Below are positions 35,953 to 45,261 of a DNA stretch of 64,000 nt, one piece after another. Origin of the DNA: Desulfobacca acetoxidans DSM 11109. GTDB taxonomy: Bacteria > Desulfobacterota > Desulfobaccia > Desulfobaccales > Desulfobaccaceae. The notes under the pieces are model-generated. The model was not told the DNA's origin. It saw only the letters and a program-made list of their open reading frames with translations, and did not search any database. Position numbers and translations under genes: made by a program. The first letter of the stretch is position 1; the number at the start of each line of letters is the position of its first letter. The DNA lies in NCBI RefSeq assembly GCF_000195295.1, contig NC_015388.1, forward strand, positions 1,240,001 to 1,304,000, in the 5' to 3' direction.

Positions 35953-38900
35953 ATGTCTCTTAACCGGCCTTTAGAGAGTGTGGCAGAGCGTCGGGTGCTG
36001 GTGATCGGGGGCGGCATCGGTGGCATCCAGGCGGCGTTGGATTGTGCCGCTCTGGGTCTGCCGGTGACGCTCATTGAAGAAGGCCCTTCAGTGGGTGGGG
36101 TGATGGCACAGTTGGATAAGACCTTTCCCACCAACGATTGTGCCATGTGCATCCTCTCCCCTCGATTGCTGGAGATCAGCCGCAATCCGGCCATTGAACT
36201 GGTTACCTGCAGTCGGGTTCTACAGATAGAGGGAGAGGCGGGAGATTTCCGGGTTGTCATCCACCGCCGTCCCCGATACGTGAATATCAGCGCCTGTACG
36301 GGCTGTGGAGAATGCACCCGGGTCTGTCCGGTCAAGATGCCCGACCCTTATAATCAAGGACTTAATCAAACCAAGGCCATTCATCTACCCTTTCCCCAGG
36401 CGGTGCCGTTGGCAGCCATCATCAACCCCCAGGTCTGCCGATTCTTTCAGGGGAAAAAATGCGGGGCCTGCATCAAGGTCTGTCCGGCTGGGGCCATTAA
36501 TCTGCAGGAACAGCCGGAAGAATGGACCCTGAGGGCCGGTGCCGTTATCTTTGCTGCCGGTATTCAGGCGGCTTCCGCGGCCCATATCCCTCACCGCGAT
36601 CACCCGGATGTCGTAACCAGTCTGGAGTTTGAGCGGATGCTGAGCGCTACCGGCCCGTATGCCGGGAAGCTCTGCCGACCCTCGGACAGCCGGCCGCCGG
36701 AGAAGATCGCCTTTATCCAATGCGTCGGTTCTCGCGATCCACGTCTCGGGGCGAACTACTGCTCCTCTGTCTGCTGCACTGCCAGTCTTAAAGAGGCCGT
36801 CATGGCCACCGAAATTAGCGGCGGCGGGTTGCAGACGGCAATTTTTTATATGGACCTGCGCATTCCTGGCAAGGGGTTTGAACGCTACCTGCAGCAGGCG
36901 GAGCAACACGGGGTGCGGCTGGTTCGCTCTCGAGTTGCCGAGGTGGTTCCCCGTCTCCAAGGGGGCATCGATGTCCACTTCACCGATGCCCAGGGCGCCT
37001 CCTGTATTGAAACCTTTGACCTGGTCGTATTGGCCGTGGGACTGAAGACGCCGTCGCTATGGTCTACGCTGGCAAATAAATGGGGATTGGCGTTAAACGC
37101 TTTTGGTTTTATCGCGGCGTCGCCGGTACAACCTGTACAGACCAGCCGTCCGGGAGTATTTGTCTGCGGAGCCGCCCGCGAACCTATGGATATCTCCGAA
37201 ACTGTAACTTCGGCCAGTGCTGCCGCAGCCGCAGCTTCACAGCTCCTGGGGATTATCCCCCGCCGTCGGAAGTCGGATGTGCAACCTCGCCAGCCGGCGG
37301 CCATACCAGATTTCCCGGTCCGGATTGGCGTATTTCTCTGCCATTGCGGGACCAATATTGCCGGGGTGCTGGACCTGACGACCCTGGCGGCGAGCTTGCG
37401 GCATCTGGACGGCGTCGTGCATGTAGAGGAAAAACTCTTTGCCTGCTCCCTGGAGTCGACTAAACAGATTGCCGAAGTAATTCAAACCAAAGGATTGAAT
37501 CGGATTGTGGTCGCCGCTTGCACCCCCAGGACGCACGAACCGGTTTTTCGGGAGGTTGTGAGTTCGGTCGGCCTCAATCCCGGATATGTTGTGATGGCCA
37601 ATGTCCGGGAGCAGTGCGCCTGGGTGCATCAGCGCGAGAGAGCCCAGGCCATGGAAAAGGCGGGACAGTTGGTTGCTATGACAGTGGAACAGGCCAAAAA
37701 TCTGCCCCCAATTCTATCCCAGAGTTTCCCGATCATCCCGCAGGCCCTCATTATTGGCGGCGGCGTAGCTGGTATGAGCGCCGCCCTGAACCTGGCCGAT
37801 CAAGGCTACCAATGCTATCTCATTGAGAAATCACCGTGCCTGGGAGGGATAGCCAACTCTTTGCATTCTCTGCTAGAAGGTACCCGTCCACAGGAATTTG
37901 TGCAGCAGCTTAGCTCGCTTGTTCTGGGTCATCCGAATATTAAGGTATACGCCAATGCCGAGGTAGTGGGCTTGAAGGGCCATTGTGGCCAATTCCGATC
38001 CCAGGTGCGCTGGCGGACGCCGGTGGGTTGCGAGGAATTGCAACTGGAACACGGCGTCATCATTGCCGCCACAGGGGGAAGGGAATTCAAACCTGACAAC
38101 CGCTATTTCTATGGTGAGGACCCTAGGGTTGTCACGCAACTGGAATTGGAGGCCCAGATACGATCTGACTCCTTGACCTTGGGAAAAACTCCGGCAATTG
38201 TGATGATCCAATGCGTTGGCTCTCGGGAGCCGGAACATCCGTATTGTAGTCGAGTATGTTGTGCAACCGCCATAAAAAATGCTATGCTCTTATTACAGCA
38301 GCGTCCCTTGGCGGATATTGCCGTTCTTTATCGGGATATCCGGGCCTATGGCTTTAAAGAAGAACACTATGTCAAGGCCAAGGAACAGGGCGTCAGGTTT
38401 CTGCCTTATGCCGCGCAGCGTCCTCCCCGGGTGATTGCCAGGCGCCATCGAGCTTTGCTGGTGGAGGTGTGGGACGAGCTGTTGGAGCGCGAAGTGCAAC
38501 TTCAGGCAGACTTGGTGGTTTTAAGCGCCGGTATTGAACCTGGTGCTGACACCGCCCAGGTGGCCCAGCTTTTAGGTGTGCAGCGTACTCCCGAAGGTTT
38601 TTTCCTGGAGGCTCACCAGAAGCTCAAGCCGGTGGAGGCTGCCTCCGAAGGGATTTTCATCTGCGGTCTGGCCCACTCGCCGCGCAGCCTGCCGGAAACC
38701 GTCCTGCAGGCGCAGGCTGCGGCCGCCGGAGCTGCACGAATCCTGTCGCAACCAGCCTTCGCCAGCGGCGAGTACTTCGCCACCATCAGATCGCCGAACT
38801 GTCGACGCTGCCTCAGTTGTTTGGCGATATGCCCGTTCGGTGCAGTTTCTTTGGGCGAAAAAGGTCGGCCGACTATCCATGTCGAACTCTGTCGTGGCTG

Positions 38901-39021
38901 CGGTCTATGCGCCGCCCAATGCCCGGCCCAGGCCATCTCCATGAGCCGTTTGACCGAACCGGAACTGGAGGCGCAGATTCATGGATCTTTTTTTGCTTTA
39001 GACAGGGAGAAGCACGCGTGA
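35953..39021 (+). CDS. Double-length HdrA-like flavoprotein with several Fe-S clusters
   Basis: 1022 aa from the ATG at 35953 (GTG 35935 is an alternative; ribosome sites are weak). Two HdrA units are fused. Unit 1: FAD motif GGGIGG near 19, then Cys-rich ferredoxin motifs (CTGCGECTRVCP, CGACIKVCP). Unit 2 starts near 457 with FLCHCGTNIAG, has a second FAD motif GGGVAG near 598, and ends with two [4Fe-4S] clusters (CRRCLSCLAICP, CRGCGLCAAQCP). HdrA is the flavin-based electron-bifurcating subunit in methanogens. No mvhD or flox gene is adjacent, so the electron input is unknown. Confidence 0.9.
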   Translation: MSLNRPLESVAERRVLVIGGGIGGIQAALDCAALGLPVTLIEEGPSVGGVMAQLDKTFPTNDCAMCILSPRLLEISRNPAIELVTCSRVLQIEGEAGDFRVVIHRRPRYVNISACTGCGECTRVCPVKMPDPYNQGLNQTKAIHLPFPQAVPLAAIINPQVCRFFQGKKCGACIKVCPAGAINLQEQPEEWTLRAGAVIFAAGIQAASAAHIPHRDHPDVVTSLEFERMLSATGPYAGKLCRPSDSRPPEKIAFIQCVGSRDPRLGANYCSSVCCTASLKEAVMATEISGGGLQTAIFYMDLRIPGKGFERYLQQAEQHGVRLVRSRVAEVVPRLQGGIDVHFTDAQGASCIETFDLVVLAVGLKTPSLWSTLANKWGLALNAFGFIAASPVQPVQTSRPGVFVCGAAREPMDISETVTSASAAAAAASQLLGIIPRRRKSDVQPRQPAAIPDFPVRIGVFLCHCGTNIAGVLDLTTLAASLRHLDGVVHVEEKLFACSLESTKQIAEVIQTKGLNRIVVAACTPRTHEPVFREVVSSVGLNPGYVVMANVREQCAWVHQRERAQAMEKAGQLVAMTVEQAKNLPPILSQSFPIIPQALIIGGGVAGMSAALNLADQGYQCYLIEKSPCLGGIANSLHSLLEGTRPQEFVQQLSSLVLGHPNIKVYANAEVVGLKGHCGQFRSQVRWRTPVGCEELQLEHGVIIAATGGREFKPDNRYFYGEDPRVVTQLELEAQIRSDSLTLGKTPAIVMIQCVGSREPEHPYCSRVCCATAIKNAMLLLQQRPLADIAVLYRDIRAYGFKEEHYVKAKEQGVRFLPYAAQRPPRVIARRHRALLVEVWDELLEREVQLQADLVVLSAGIEPGADTAQVAQLLGVQRTPEGFFLEAHQKLKPVEAASEGIFICGLAHSPRSLPETVLQAQAAAAGAARILSQPAFASGEYFATIRSPNCRRCLSCLAICPFGAVSLGEKGRPTIHVELCRGCGLCAAQCPAQAISMSRLTEPELEAQIHGSFFALDREKHA

Positions 39022-39440
39022 GAGAAAGTTATTGCGGCCTCTGTAATGAGTGTCAGTTAGGTGATGCAGAATTTTTAGAAACCGTGGCCCTCATGAAAGA
39101 ATACATTATCCGCTTTCGGGCCAACTACTGGACCCACTGCTTTCCGGAGGGTGAAGGATTTAATTTTGCTGAATTTCGCAAAGGTCTGGACTGGCTGTTA
39201 ACTCATACTGAATGTCCTGGATGCAAGCAGGGCCGGGGGTTGGCGGATTGCCCGATTCGCCTCTGTGCCGTCGGCCGGGGGATAGAAAATTGCTATGAGT
39301 GTCCGGATTTGAAGGAGTGCGAGAAATTTGATTTTTTGATCGCAGAGTTCCCCGACGTCAAAATCAAACTCCTGCGCCTGCAGATGCAATTTAAGGCCCG
39401 GGAACACCATCGGCGCCTGGAAGCCGAACAGAGGGCTTGA
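39018..39440 (+). CDS. DUF3795-like cysteine-rich protein
   Basis: 140 aa, beginning at a GTG that overlaps the HdrA-like stop (GTGA). Starts RESYCGLCNEC and contains HTECPGCKQGRG, CPIRLCAVGRG and NCYECPDLKECEKF, the cysteine pattern of DUF3795. It probably binds a metal or Fe-S cluster. Translational coupling makes it part of the Fwd/Hdr-like operon. Confidence 0.85.
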   Translation: MRESYCGLCNECQLGDAEFLETVALMKEYIIRFRANYWTHCFPEGEGFNFAEFRKGLDWLLTHTECPGCKQGRGLADCPIRLCAVGRGIENCYECPDLKECEKFDFLIAEFPDVKIKLLRLQMQFKAREHHRRLEAEQRA

Positions 39441-39586
39441 CCTTCTGGAAAAAGCAGCAGACAGGCGTCAACAGGCCTGTTGCCGCAACGCTTTTGTCCA
39501 TACTCTTATGCCCCAATCAACGAGGCGCCATTCTCTCAACGACGTCCTGCCATTTCTGTTGGCCCTTCACGGCCGGTGCGCAATCT

Positions 39587-39793
39587 TCAATTGCTGGCGA
39601 TTTCTGCTGTTTTGGTCTGTGGAGTCTTATTGAAGTTTTTCTGGTCGGGAACAGTTTTTTCCTGAAGGAAGCGGATCAGGCGTTCACGGATGCATCTTCC
39701 TTCCTCGCCCATGGTAGCAAGAATATGTTCCGTCAGGTTAGAAAGTTCCAGTTTGGAGACGACCCTGGTTCTTTTATTTCTTTTCCGCGCCAT
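39587..39793 (-). CDS. Possible small basic protein
   Basis: 68 aa, very basic N-terminus (ARKRNKRTR) and a helical middle with REERLIRFLQ-like pattern. The ATG at 39793 has GGGGA at 7 bases. No homology recognised; it could be a chance frame. Confidence 0.4.
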   Translation of the reverse strand: MARKRNKRTRVVSKLELSNLTEHILATMGEEGRCIRERLIRFLQEKTVPDQKNFNKTPQTKTAEIASN

Positions 39794-40226
39794 TCTTTTT
39801 CCCCAAAATAGATTTGGAAATATCTTTACCAAAAAGTGTGCCAAGCTCTAACCTACTGAATTATATTAAATATAATTTGATTCGAATTCAATAAGGTCTA
39901 GACTTGTCTCACAAGGTATAGACTGATACCAATCTGCACTCTCAAAAGTTTTGCCATGTAGCTGCGAACCTTATTTTCGCTTATAGCCTGAGGCGAGTAC
40001 AAGATTCGTCTCCCAAGGCAAGATTTACGTCTGACGGCGAACTGGTATGAATCATCAAGTGGGGAAGAGAAATGGGACTTTTAGGGGGTTGAACCACACC
40101 TGGTGCGTCTTTTGAGGTGATATGCCCGTGGTCTCTGTATATTTTCAGGGCATACGGAATGTAACTAAAGGAGGTTTTTGGGGTTTTCTCCACTGCCCCC
40201 CGGTTCGGATGTCCGTAGCACATTGT
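39794..40226. other. Intergenic region with phased direct repeats
   Basis: Contains AGGTCTAGACT (39894-39904) and AGGTATAGACT (39914-39924), exactly 20 bases apart, and the palindrome TTATATT-A-AATATAA near 39861. No gene supported. Confidence 0.4.
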
Positions 40227-40427
40227 TTAAGAGCGCTTTATTTTGAGGAACCTGGTGATGGACCGATCATAGGTCTTTTCCACGTCGGGCGGGAAATAAC
40301 AGGCGGGAAGTTCACCCATGCGGCGGTGATAACGGATGCATTCACAGCAGATGCCTTTGCGGCTGCAAGGTTCATAGGTACAGTTGCATTGCTGCAGGTT
40401 TTTTTCTCTGTTGGGGCATTCTTGCAT
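40227..40427 (-). CDS. DUF6485-like small cysteine-rich protein
   Basis: 66 aa, seven cysteines: starts [11 protein letters not shown], then [23 protein letters not shown] and [15 protein letters not shown]. The pattern matches DUF6485, a small metal- or cluster-binding family of anaerobes. The start is fixed by AAGGAGG 5 bases upstream of the ATG. It lies 10 bases after glgA on the same strand, so the two are co-transcribed. Function unknown. Confidence 0.85.
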   Translation of the reverse strand: MQECPNREKNLQQCNCTYEPCSRKGICCECIRYHRRMGELPACYFPPDVEKTYDRSITRFLKIKRS

Positions 40428-40437
40428 ACATACCTCC

Positions 40438-41907
40438 TTAGAATTGTATCGGGGCCAGGGTCTGGCGGTAGAGGGATTCATACATTGTGGCGGAAGCTTC
40501 CCAGGAAAAATCCTGGTTCATGGCGTTGCTCATAAGTTGTTTCCAGAGTGTTTTATTTTGATACGCCTGCATGGCTTCTTGCATACAGGCCCAAAAGGCT
40601 TCCGGAGTTTTTCCCGTAAAGCGAAAACCGGTGCCGGTTTTCTTTTGGGCATCCACCGGTTCGATGGTATCGACCAGTCCGCCGGTGGCTCGAACGACGG
40701 GAATAGTGCCATATTTTAAGGAATAAATCTGATTGAGGCCACATGGTTCGTAGTGGGAAGGCATCAGGAACATATCGGCTCCCGCTTCGATCAGATGTGC
40801 CAGTTGGTTGTCGAAGGCGATTTTAATCCCGAGCTGTCCCCGGTATTTTTGAGCCGCTTCAGTCAGGAGCTGGTGGTACTTTTCCTCTCCGGTGCCCAAG
40901 ATGACCAGGGTTGCTTTTGCAGCCATCAGCTCTGGCAGTATTGCCGACAGCAGGTCAAGCCCTTTCTGGTCCGCCAGGCGGGAGACCATCCCAAAGAGTG
41001 GCGCCTCTAAAAGTTTGGCATCAAGGAGAAAGGCTTCCATGAGTGCCTTCTTGTTCTTGGTCTTGCCGGCCAGATTACCGGGGCTGAAAGGTGCGGCGAT
41101 AAGCTTGTCGCTGGCGGGGTTCCAGGTACGGTAATCAACGCCGTTGACGATGCCGGTGAGGGATGCGGCCCGGCTCTGCAAGACACCTTCCAGGCCACAG
41201 CCGAACTCCGGGGTCTGGATTTCGCGGCTGTACTGCCGACTGACCGTCGTGATAGCGTCAGCCCACAAAATCCCGGCCTTCAAGAAATTAATCTGATCAT
41301 AGAATTCGAGGCCATCGATGCTAAACAAGGACGGATCCAGATCCAGCAGGTGATATTTTTCTTTGCGAAAAAGACCCTGGTAGGCCAGGTTGTGAATAGT
41401 AAAGACCGAGGCGGTTTGGGCAAAGCACTCCGCCTCTCGCCATTTTTCCCGCAAATACACCGGCACCAGGGCTGATTGCCAATCATGGCAGTGGATAATA
41501 TCAGGATTAAGGTTGAGGGCCTGGCAGACTGGCAACAGAGTTTTGGCCAGGAAGGTATAGCGCTCCAGGTTGTCAAAATAGTCCCCTTTAGGAGTGCCGT
41601 ATAATTGGCGACGCTCAAAAAATTCATCCCGTTCGATAAAGTAAAAGCTGACCCCCTCGACGTCGGCGCGATAAACATCAAAGGTCAACTTGAAGAAATC
41701 AAAAGCGACCTCGAGATCGGTTAGCTCTTTTGTGAGAGTAAAATTTCCCTGCTTGATCACTCCATAGAGCGGCATGACGACTGACAGATGCATACCCGCT
41801 CGGCTTAAGGCCAGGGGCAAGGAGCCGGCGACGTCGGCCAGCCCGCCCGTTTTGGCAAAGGGCACGGCTTCTGAGACCACAAACATGATATGTAACGCGC
41901 GGTTCAT
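40438..41907 (-). CDS. glgA: Glycogen synthase
   Basis: 489 aa GT5 enzyme: ADP-glucose motif KTGGLADV near residue 19, HCHDWQSAL and TIHNLAYQG in the N-domain, and [29 protein letters not shown] in the C-domain. It elongates alpha-1,4-glucan from ADP-glucose in the cytoplasm. AGGAG precedes the ATG. No other glg gene lies nearby. Confidence 0.95.
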   Translation of the reverse strand: MNRALHIMFVVSEAVPFAKTGGLADVAGSLPLALSRAGMHLSVVMPLYGVIKQGNFTLTKELTDLEVAFDFFKLTFDVYRADVEGVSFYFIERDEFFERRQLYGTPKGDYFDNLERYTFLAKTLLPVCQALNLNPDIIHCHDWQSALVPVYLREKWREAECFAQTASVFTIHNLAYQGLFRKEKYHLLDLDPSLFSIDGLEFYDQINFLKAGILWADAITTVSRQYSREIQTPEFGCGLEGVLQSRAASLTGIVNGVDYRTWNPASDKLIAAPFSPGNLAGKTKNKKALMEAFLLDAKLLEAPLFGMVSRLADQKGLDLLSAILPELMAAKATLVILGTGEEKYHQLLTEAAQKYRGQLGIKIAFDNQLAHLIEAGADMFLMPSHYEPCGLNQIYSLKYGTIPVVRATGGLVDTIEPVDAQKKTGTGFRFTGKTPEAFWACMQEAMQAYQNKTLWKQLMSNAMNQDFSWEASATMYESLYRQTLAPIQF

Positions 41908-41964
41908 AAAAAAATTCTCCTCACTTAATTACAGATGAACAATCCGCCCCGGACTATGAGGTTC

Positions 41965-42777
41965 TCAAGAATGATATTGATAGACGATGGCGATATCGGT
42001 GGCCAGAAAACCTTTATCCCCTTCGATCAGAGTAAACTCAAAAATATGTTCCCGGCTGGGCAGATCATCCGGATCAACCGTCTGTGGCAGATCTTTTTCC
42101 ATAAAAAAAACAGATTTATATGGTGAATCCTCCTGACGGGTGTCGGTGATCCACAATTTGCCCAGGCTATGAATATAGCGCATAAAACCGTAGGATTTGT
42201 CGTGCAGATATTTCGTACAGACCCCCCGTACCCGGCTGCCCGTCTCACCCCAAGGGGGGGCACCTAATTGCGCCTGAACCGGCAACAGGCCAGGAATAAG
42301 AAAACCTGAAACAAAGAGGTCCACTTCCCGCCGCAGCCATGAGGAGACATTGGCGAAGGCCACCAATTCCACCCGGCAGCCTTTATTCTGCACCATCGTC
42401 ACAACGTTACAAAAGTCGCCGTCACCGGTGAGCAGCAGTACCATATCCAGCCGATCTGACTGGGAAATAATATCCAGTGCCATATCCATGTCAGCGTTGG
42501 CTTTGCCGTAGGTGCGGCCCGATTCATCTGTAAACCAGCGAATGGGTTTTTCAATGACCTTGAAACCTAGGTCGCGCAGGGTTGAAATAAAGTTCAAAGT
42601 AGCATTATAATTGGGGTCGGCACCGACGCGCTCTTCGTCCAGAGCGACATAGGCATTCAAACGAACAATCTGGCCACCATTGCGCGTGGCGAAACGGCGG
42701 AGCACTTCGTAGCGCATGCCGTAGCCGCCATTGCGGACAATATTCATGGAATCTACATAAACGCCGATTTTGGACAT
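41965..42777 (-). CDS. NYN-domain (LabA-like) protein with C-terminal OB-like domain
   Basis: 270 aa from the ATG at 42777. Residues 1-160 are a NYN/LabA-type PIN-fold nuclease domain: acidic residues in YVDSMNI, MDMALDI and LLTGDGDF are the expected metal-binding positions. After a linker, about 190-270 reads like a small OB/cold-shock-type module (KSYGFMRYI, FFMEKDLP, FEFTLIEGDKGFLA). It is probably an RNA-processing or regulatory nuclease; substrate unknown. An in-frame ATG 81 bases upstream is possible but unlike the family. Confidence 0.85.
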   Translation of the reverse strand: MSKIGVYVDSMNIVRNGGYGMRYEVLRRFATRNGGQIVRLNAYVALDEERVGADPNYNATLNFISTLRDLGFKVIEKPIRWFTDESGRTYGKANADMDMALDIISQSDRLDMVLLLTGDGDFCNVVTMVQNKGCRVELVAFANVSSWLRREVDLFVSGFLIPGLLPVQAQLGAPPWGETGSRVRGVCTKYLHDKSYGFMRYIHSLGKLWITDTRQEDSPYKSVFFMEKDLPQTVDPDDLPSREHIFEFTLIEGDKGFLATDIAIVYQYHS

Positions 42778-43284
42778 TTCCGAGCTTATCAGGTTGGCTT
42801 TGAAATAACGGTGAAGAGGGGTATCCTCAAGGCACCCCTCATAAATAAAAGATATCATTTTGCCTGTCAGAGTGTCAAAGTTTTTTGAACCCGGTCAGTT
42901 TTACCAACGACCCGAAAATGTGATAATAGCTACTACCTATCAGTCACCGCAAGCTATGAAAATATTTTACCGGCAACGCAGGCTTCCAACCGATACAAAC
43001 GAAAACCGGGTACGGAGCGCCCCGCAATGGGTTATTGATGATTTTCAGTTAGGCGTATGGGACCGGGATACCGGTCTGATGCATTTCTGCTATTATCAGA
43101 TAAAGAACCTGTACTCGAGAGGCGTTTGCAAAGATGAATCCAGCTTTTGTGCTCTTGGGGTATGGTTTCATAAAAATCTGCCCCCGTTCAGGGCAGTATC
43201 AGTAAATTCAAGATGTTATATATGACAATCTATAAGTCGGAGACTTGACAAGATTCACCGGCGTACTTAATTTATTGAGGAAAC
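42778..43284. other. Divergent intergenic region, no gene supported
   Basis: 507 bases between the NYN gene and hrcA. A forward frame from 42860 lacks a ribosome site and looks random. TTGACA at 43245-43250 may be a -35 box for hrcA, but its -10 would fall too close to the start. No CIRCE inverted repeat (TTAGCACTC/GAGTGCTAA) was found. Confidence 0.4.
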
Positions 43285-44355
43285 ATGAAAAAGGAAGCGT
43301 TGCAAGAATTTAGAGGCATTTTGGGGGAACGCGAAACCCAGGTTCTTCACACCATAATTTTACAATATATCAATACCGGAGAACCAGTCGGGTCACGGAC
43401 AGTGGCCAAATCATCGGGGTTGTCCCTGAGCCCGGCGACAATCCGCAACATCATGTTCGATTTGGAAGAACAGGGGTTGTTGCGTCAACCGCACCAGTCT
43501 GCCGGGAGGGTGCCGACGTCGCAGGGGTTTCGCTATTATGTGGATCATATGCTTGCCAGCCGTGATCTGCAGGCGAGTACCCGTCGCAGGATCGAAGGAG
43601 GGTTCAAACCTCCGGCAGGTGAGCTGAATGATCTCATCCGCCAGGCTTCCCGAGTGTTATCCAAGGTTTCCGGACATCCGGCCATTGTGCGGGCCCCGAA
43701 GCCGGCCATCAGTCGAATCCGTCATATTCAGTTTATCAATGCCGGAGCCGGCAGCATCCTGACGGTCCTGGTATCCGTAGATGGCTTGGTGCAAAACCGC
43801 TTTATCGATAATCTGGAGCAATTTAGCCAGGAGCAGTTAGACCGATTCAGCCGCTATCTGAATGGTCTGCTGCAAAATCTGAGTCTGGTTGAGGCCCGCC
43901 AAACGGTGCTCATGCAGATGGAGCAGGAGAAGGTTCTTTTTGATCGGATGCTCTTGCAGGCCTTGATGTTGAGTCAAAAGGCCCTCCAGGCAGAGGAGGA
44001 TCGGGAGTTATATGTAGAGGGCGCCAGCCAGATTCTAGATTATCCGGAATTTGCCGATATCGAAAAAATTCGCGCCCTGTTTCGAGCTTTCGAAGAAAAA
44101 CACCAACTTATCAGATTATTGGACGAAAGTTTAGGCTCAGAGGGAGTTAAAATTTTCCTCAGTCCCGAAATCACTATCCCGACAGTGGAATGGAGTCTGG
44201 TAAGCACTAATTTTCAAAGGGATCTGGAGCCCATCGGGACTCTGGGCATCATCGGACCGTTGCGGATGAATTACGATCGAATCATTCCGCTGGTGCAATT
44301 TACCGCCGAAGTGATGAGCGGTATCTTGAATAATTGGCCTCCTCCGCTGAAATGA
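43285..44355 (+). CDS. hrcA: Heat-inducible transcription repressor HrcA
   Basis: 356 aa. N-terminal winged helix with GEPVGSRTVAKSSGLSLSPATIRNIM and SAGRVPTSQGFRYYVD, then a GAF-like domain and a C-terminal region with PIGTLGIIGPLRMNYDRIIPLV, all diagnostic. It normally represses chaperone genes through CIRCE, yet no CIRCE site precedes hrcA, grpE or dnaK here. Confidence 0.96.
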   Translation: MKKEALQEFRGILGERETQVLHTIILQYINTGEPVGSRTVAKSSGLSLSPATIRNIMFDLEEQGLLRQPHQSAGRVPTSQGFRYYVDHMLASRDLQASTRRRIEGGFKPPAGELNDLIRQASRVLSKVSGHPAIVRAPKPAISRIRHIQFINAGAGSILTVLVSVDGLVQNRFIDNLEQFSQEQLDRFSRYLNGLLQNLSLVEARQTVLMQMEQEKVLFDRMLLQALMLSQKALQAEEDRELYVEGASQILDYPEFADIEKIRALFRAFEEKHQLIRLLDESLGSEGVKIFLSPEITIPTVEWSLVSTNFQRDLEPIGTLGIIGPLRMNYDRIIPLVQFTAEVMSGILNNWPPPLK

Positions 44356-44490
44356 TGTAATGCCGGATATCGGCGGATATGCTTGTGACCCGGTGGGGGC
44401 GGATTATTCTAAAAGGGACAACGTCAGAACCGGTTGAAACCATATGTCAGTTCGATAAACCGATTATCAATCAAAAGGAGTTTGTTTTCT

Positions 44491-45063
44491 ATGGGTTTTT
44501 CCTCCCAAGAGTGTAATGAAACAGTTAACCCGGAAGTAGTCGAATCTTCCGAGATGGAGGCGGCCGAAAGCGTCATTGAAGAAACAGAGACCGAGGCCTT
44601 GATCCGCCAACTGGCGCAGAAGACTCAGGAGGCCCAAGAAATCCATGATCGCTGGCTGCGACTGGCTGCCGAAATGGAAAATTTTAAGAGACGCCAGGAA
44701 AAAGAGAGGGCTGATCTGAGACAATTCGCCAATGAATCGCTGATCAAAGAACTTCTGCCGATAGTGGACAACCTGGAGTTGGCCATCAATCATGGGCGTC
44801 AGCAAGAACCAGGCTCGGCTCTTCAGGAAGGGGTCGAAAATGTGCTCAAAGGCTTTCTGGCTGCCCTGACCAAATTCGGGGTGACGCCCATCCAGGCATT
44901 GGGAGATAAATTTGACCCGACTTTTCACAATGCCGTCATGCAACAGGAAGATGATTCGGTGGAAGACCAGACCATCATTCAGGAGCTTCAGAAAGGGTAT
45001 CTTCTCCATAACCGTCTCCTGCGGCCGGCAATGGTAGTGGTGGCCCGTCATTCCCAGTCTTAG
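44491..45063 (+). CDS. grpE: Nucleotide exchange factor GrpE
   Basis: 190 aa. Acidic N-terminus, long coiled coil (about 45-105, with WLRLAAEMENFKRRQEKE), then the beta-wing (GVTPIQALGDKFDPTFHNAVMQ, GYLLHNRLLRPAMVVV). It releases ADP from DnaK. The ATG at 44491 has AAGGAG upstream; a longer TTG frame to 44434 is less likely. Middle gene of hrcA-grpE-dnaK. Confidence 0.95.
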   Translation: MGFSSQECNETVNPEVVESSEMEAAESVIEETETEALIRQLAQKTQEAQEIHDRWLRLAAEMENFKRRQEKERADLRQFANESLIKELLPIVDNLELAINHGRQQEPGSALQEGVENVLKGFLAALTKFGVTPIQALGDKFDPTFHNAVMQQEDDSVEDQTIIQELQKGYLLHNRLLRPAMVVVARHSQS

Positions 45064-45261
45064 GAATCTCTATGTTCTCAATATCCGGCATATCTTCAGC
45101 GGCCTGCTTACAGTGAAAGAGTATCTCGCAATGAATAATCATAGAGGTTCGGGGTTTAACCTGTCTGGGAGAGCTTAGCGCCTCTGGTGCTGCGAGCAGC
45201 TAATTGAAAGCCGATAAAAAAAAGAAATCAACCAAGATGATCTATCAGGAGGAATATATTC

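Noticed and set aside
42860-43225. A 121-aa forward frame between the NYN gene and hrcA.
   Set aside because: It begins at TTG without a ribosome site, has random-looking composition and no recognised family.
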